Shown: positions 63,080 through 64,000 of the stretch, in pieces
Position numbering within the stretch: the first letter of the stretch is position 1
Layout: each line of letters starts with the position of its first letter
Source of the DNA: Spirochaetales bacterium
Lineage (GTDB): Bacteria > Spirochaetota > Spirochaetia > DAHUYW01
Direction: 5' to 3'
Length of the DNA: 64,000 bases
Assembly: GCA_027306915.1 (NCBI GenBank)
Contig: DAHUYW010000005.1
Location: forward strand, 62,001 to 126,000
Program-made: the position numbers and the translations under genes
The notes under the pieces: model-generated
The model's input: only the letters and a program-made list of their open reading frames with translations
What the model was told of the DNA's origin: nothing
The model's database searches: none

Positions 63080-64000
63080 TGTCCTTCGCCAGCGCGGGAA
63101 GCGCGCTCAGGGTTTCAAAGCGAAATCCGGCTGCGAGAAGTTTCGGATAGATGTCGGTGAGAATACCCGGCAGGTCGTGGTCCCAAACATGACCGATCAT
63201 GACTGCGTAGCCATCGCGCTCAGCGACGTTGACTCCCTCCTGTATGGCATCCATGACAGCTCCACGGCTGACTGTGTCGTCGAGAAAAGGGCTGTTGCGC
63301 TCATAATACAAAAGGCCTAATTGTAGGGCAGTCGACTCCACAACCGAGTCGACCGTGGTTCGGCTGTCGAGAAACTGAAGATCGTGGTCCTTCGTATAGG
63401 CCAGTACCCACCCCATGACCCTCCTGTCACTCGTGATCTTCGAGCCCTCGTGATTGTTCATCCATTTCACCCCAGGAAGCTCGCTAAGATCTTTCGTCAG
63501 GATCTCATCGACCTGCGTTTGGGACATCGTCGCGTAGATGGTGCCTGGTCCCGGGCTGATTGCTGTAAGGGCCTCCATTGGCTGGTGCAGAATCCCGAGC
63601 TTGCCTGCGTCGGTGATCAATTGAAAGGCGCGCTGTGTGTCGGGAAGTTGCGGAAGCACCGAAAGGGTGAGCGGACCGGGAAACGATAGAAACGGCGCAA
63701 GCTCATCGAGGTTATACCCAACGTCGTCAATCACGAAGATGAGCGTGCCGCGGACCCTCTGGGGCACAACGGCCGTCGATCTCATCGCAACGGCTTGGTT
63801 TCCGGAAGGGTCGTGTTCGGCGGATACCGTTGGAGCTTGAGCTTTCGGCGGGTTTCCCTGAGGAAGAGCGGCACCCGTAGCAGTGAGAGGAGGCAGCGTC
63901 ACGGGGGGCTGCGGCCGCCTCGAAAGGGTGGCCACGATTACCACAAGTAGGACAGCGATCAGGCCCAGGGCCGGGTAAAGGGGCCAAATCCTGCTTTTTC
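63060..64000 (-). CDS. Divergent polysaccharide deacetylase family protein, 5' end outside the window
   Basis: About 313 residues are visible and the frame remains open at the right edge. A membrane helix (WPLYPALGLIAVLLVVIVATL) is followed by a Pro/Ala-rich linker and then a divergent polysaccharide deacetylase (YibQ-like) domain: LIFVIDDVGYN, ILHQPMEA, KWMNNHEGSKIT, DLQFLDSRTT and VMIGHVWDHDLPGIL. Asp, His and Glu/Asp positions for a metal site are kept. The family probably acts on periplasmic glycans; substrate unknown. The GTG at 63944 is not the likely start, because the membrane helix is upstream of it. Confidence 0.86.
   Translation of the reverse strand, partial: KSRIWPLYPALGLIAVLLVVIVATLSRRPQPPVTLPPLTATGAALPQGNPPKAQAPTVSAEHDPSGNQAVAMRSTAVVPQRVRGTLIFVIDDVGYNLDELAPFLSFPGPLTLSVLPQLPDTQRAFQLITDAGKLGILHQPMEALTAISPGPGTIYATMSQTQVDEILTKDLSELPGVKWMNNHEGSKITSDRRVMGWVLAYTKDHDLQFLDSRTTVDSVVESTALQLGLLYYERNSPFLDDTVSRGAVMDAIQEGVNVAERDGYAVMIGHVWDHDLPGILTDIYPKLLAAGFRFETLSALPALAKDNEGLRH

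Overview
The window (about 60% GC, almost fully coding, no mobile elements or CRISPR seen) looks like the chromosome of a free-living or environmental spirochaete. The main evidence is the gene order spoVG, tRNA-Gln, rplY (ctc), pth, tilS, ftsH, which I know from Borrelia-type spirochaete genomes. Supporting evidence is a FabV-type enoyl reductase at the left edge, a 563-residue protein resembling a spirochaete-restricted family (probably DUF5312), a MlaE/MlaF/MlaD lipid importer without MlaA/B/C, and a DUF115/Maf-like protein. Family names are from memory of motifs; no search was run.

Layout. 1-12 kb is a metabolic and accessory stretch: FabV end, a CBS-domain protein, a small Cys-rich protein, an SMP-30-like lactonase, a TDT/TehA-type anion transporter, a GH5 glycosidase with endoglycoceramidase-like motifs, a broken NHL-repeat gene, a degenerate EAL protein, isolated complex I genes nuoCD and nuoI, a small membrane protein and an aldo/keto reductase. 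12-16.7 kb has a cysteine-synthase-like enzyme, the Mla-type importer and a GNAT-like protein. 16.7-19.5 kb is a phosphorelay cassette (receiver fused to an apparently decayed kinase, Hpt, receiver-PAS-HWE/HisKA_2 kinase). 19.5-24 kb carries a PTPS/QueD-like protein, a SIMPL protein, Rrf2 and TetR regulators, a uridine-kinase-like enzyme, a LysM/LytM protein and two tRNAs. 24-29 kb has a PpiD-like foldase, the DUF115 protein and LepA.

29-40.3 kb (minus strand) is one long, tightly overlapped transcription unit: spoVG, tRNA-Gln, rplY, pth, tilS, ftsH, a Ca-loop/TPR secreted protein, an S1C serine protease lipoprotein and a two-component system. It combines translation quality control with envelope proteolysis and signalling. 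40.7 kb has a tiny hyperacidic gene (58% Asp+Glu) with its own promoter. 41-46 kb is the rplU-prp-rpmA-obg-nadD-yqeK-LCP-rsfS unit. 46-52 kb is gltBD behind a textbook sigma-54 promoter. 52-56.5 kb is a DUF5312-like gene, pgeF and argS, the last interrupted by an in-frame TAA. 56.6-64 kb has carAB, a terminator, tRNA-Glu and tRNA-Gln, apt, tsaD and a partial divergent polysaccharide deacetylase.

The most notable signals are: an in-frame stop in essential argS with a restart codon three bases later; a pth that has no ATG/GTG/TTG and seems to start at CTG directly after, and in frame with, the rplY amber stop; a repeated arrangement of a -10 box exactly six bases before an ATG (lepA, DUF5312-like gene, SMP-30 gene, mlaE), which suggests leaderless mRNAs; the sigma-54 site before gltB; the hyperacidic protein; and a catalytically degenerate EAL protein.
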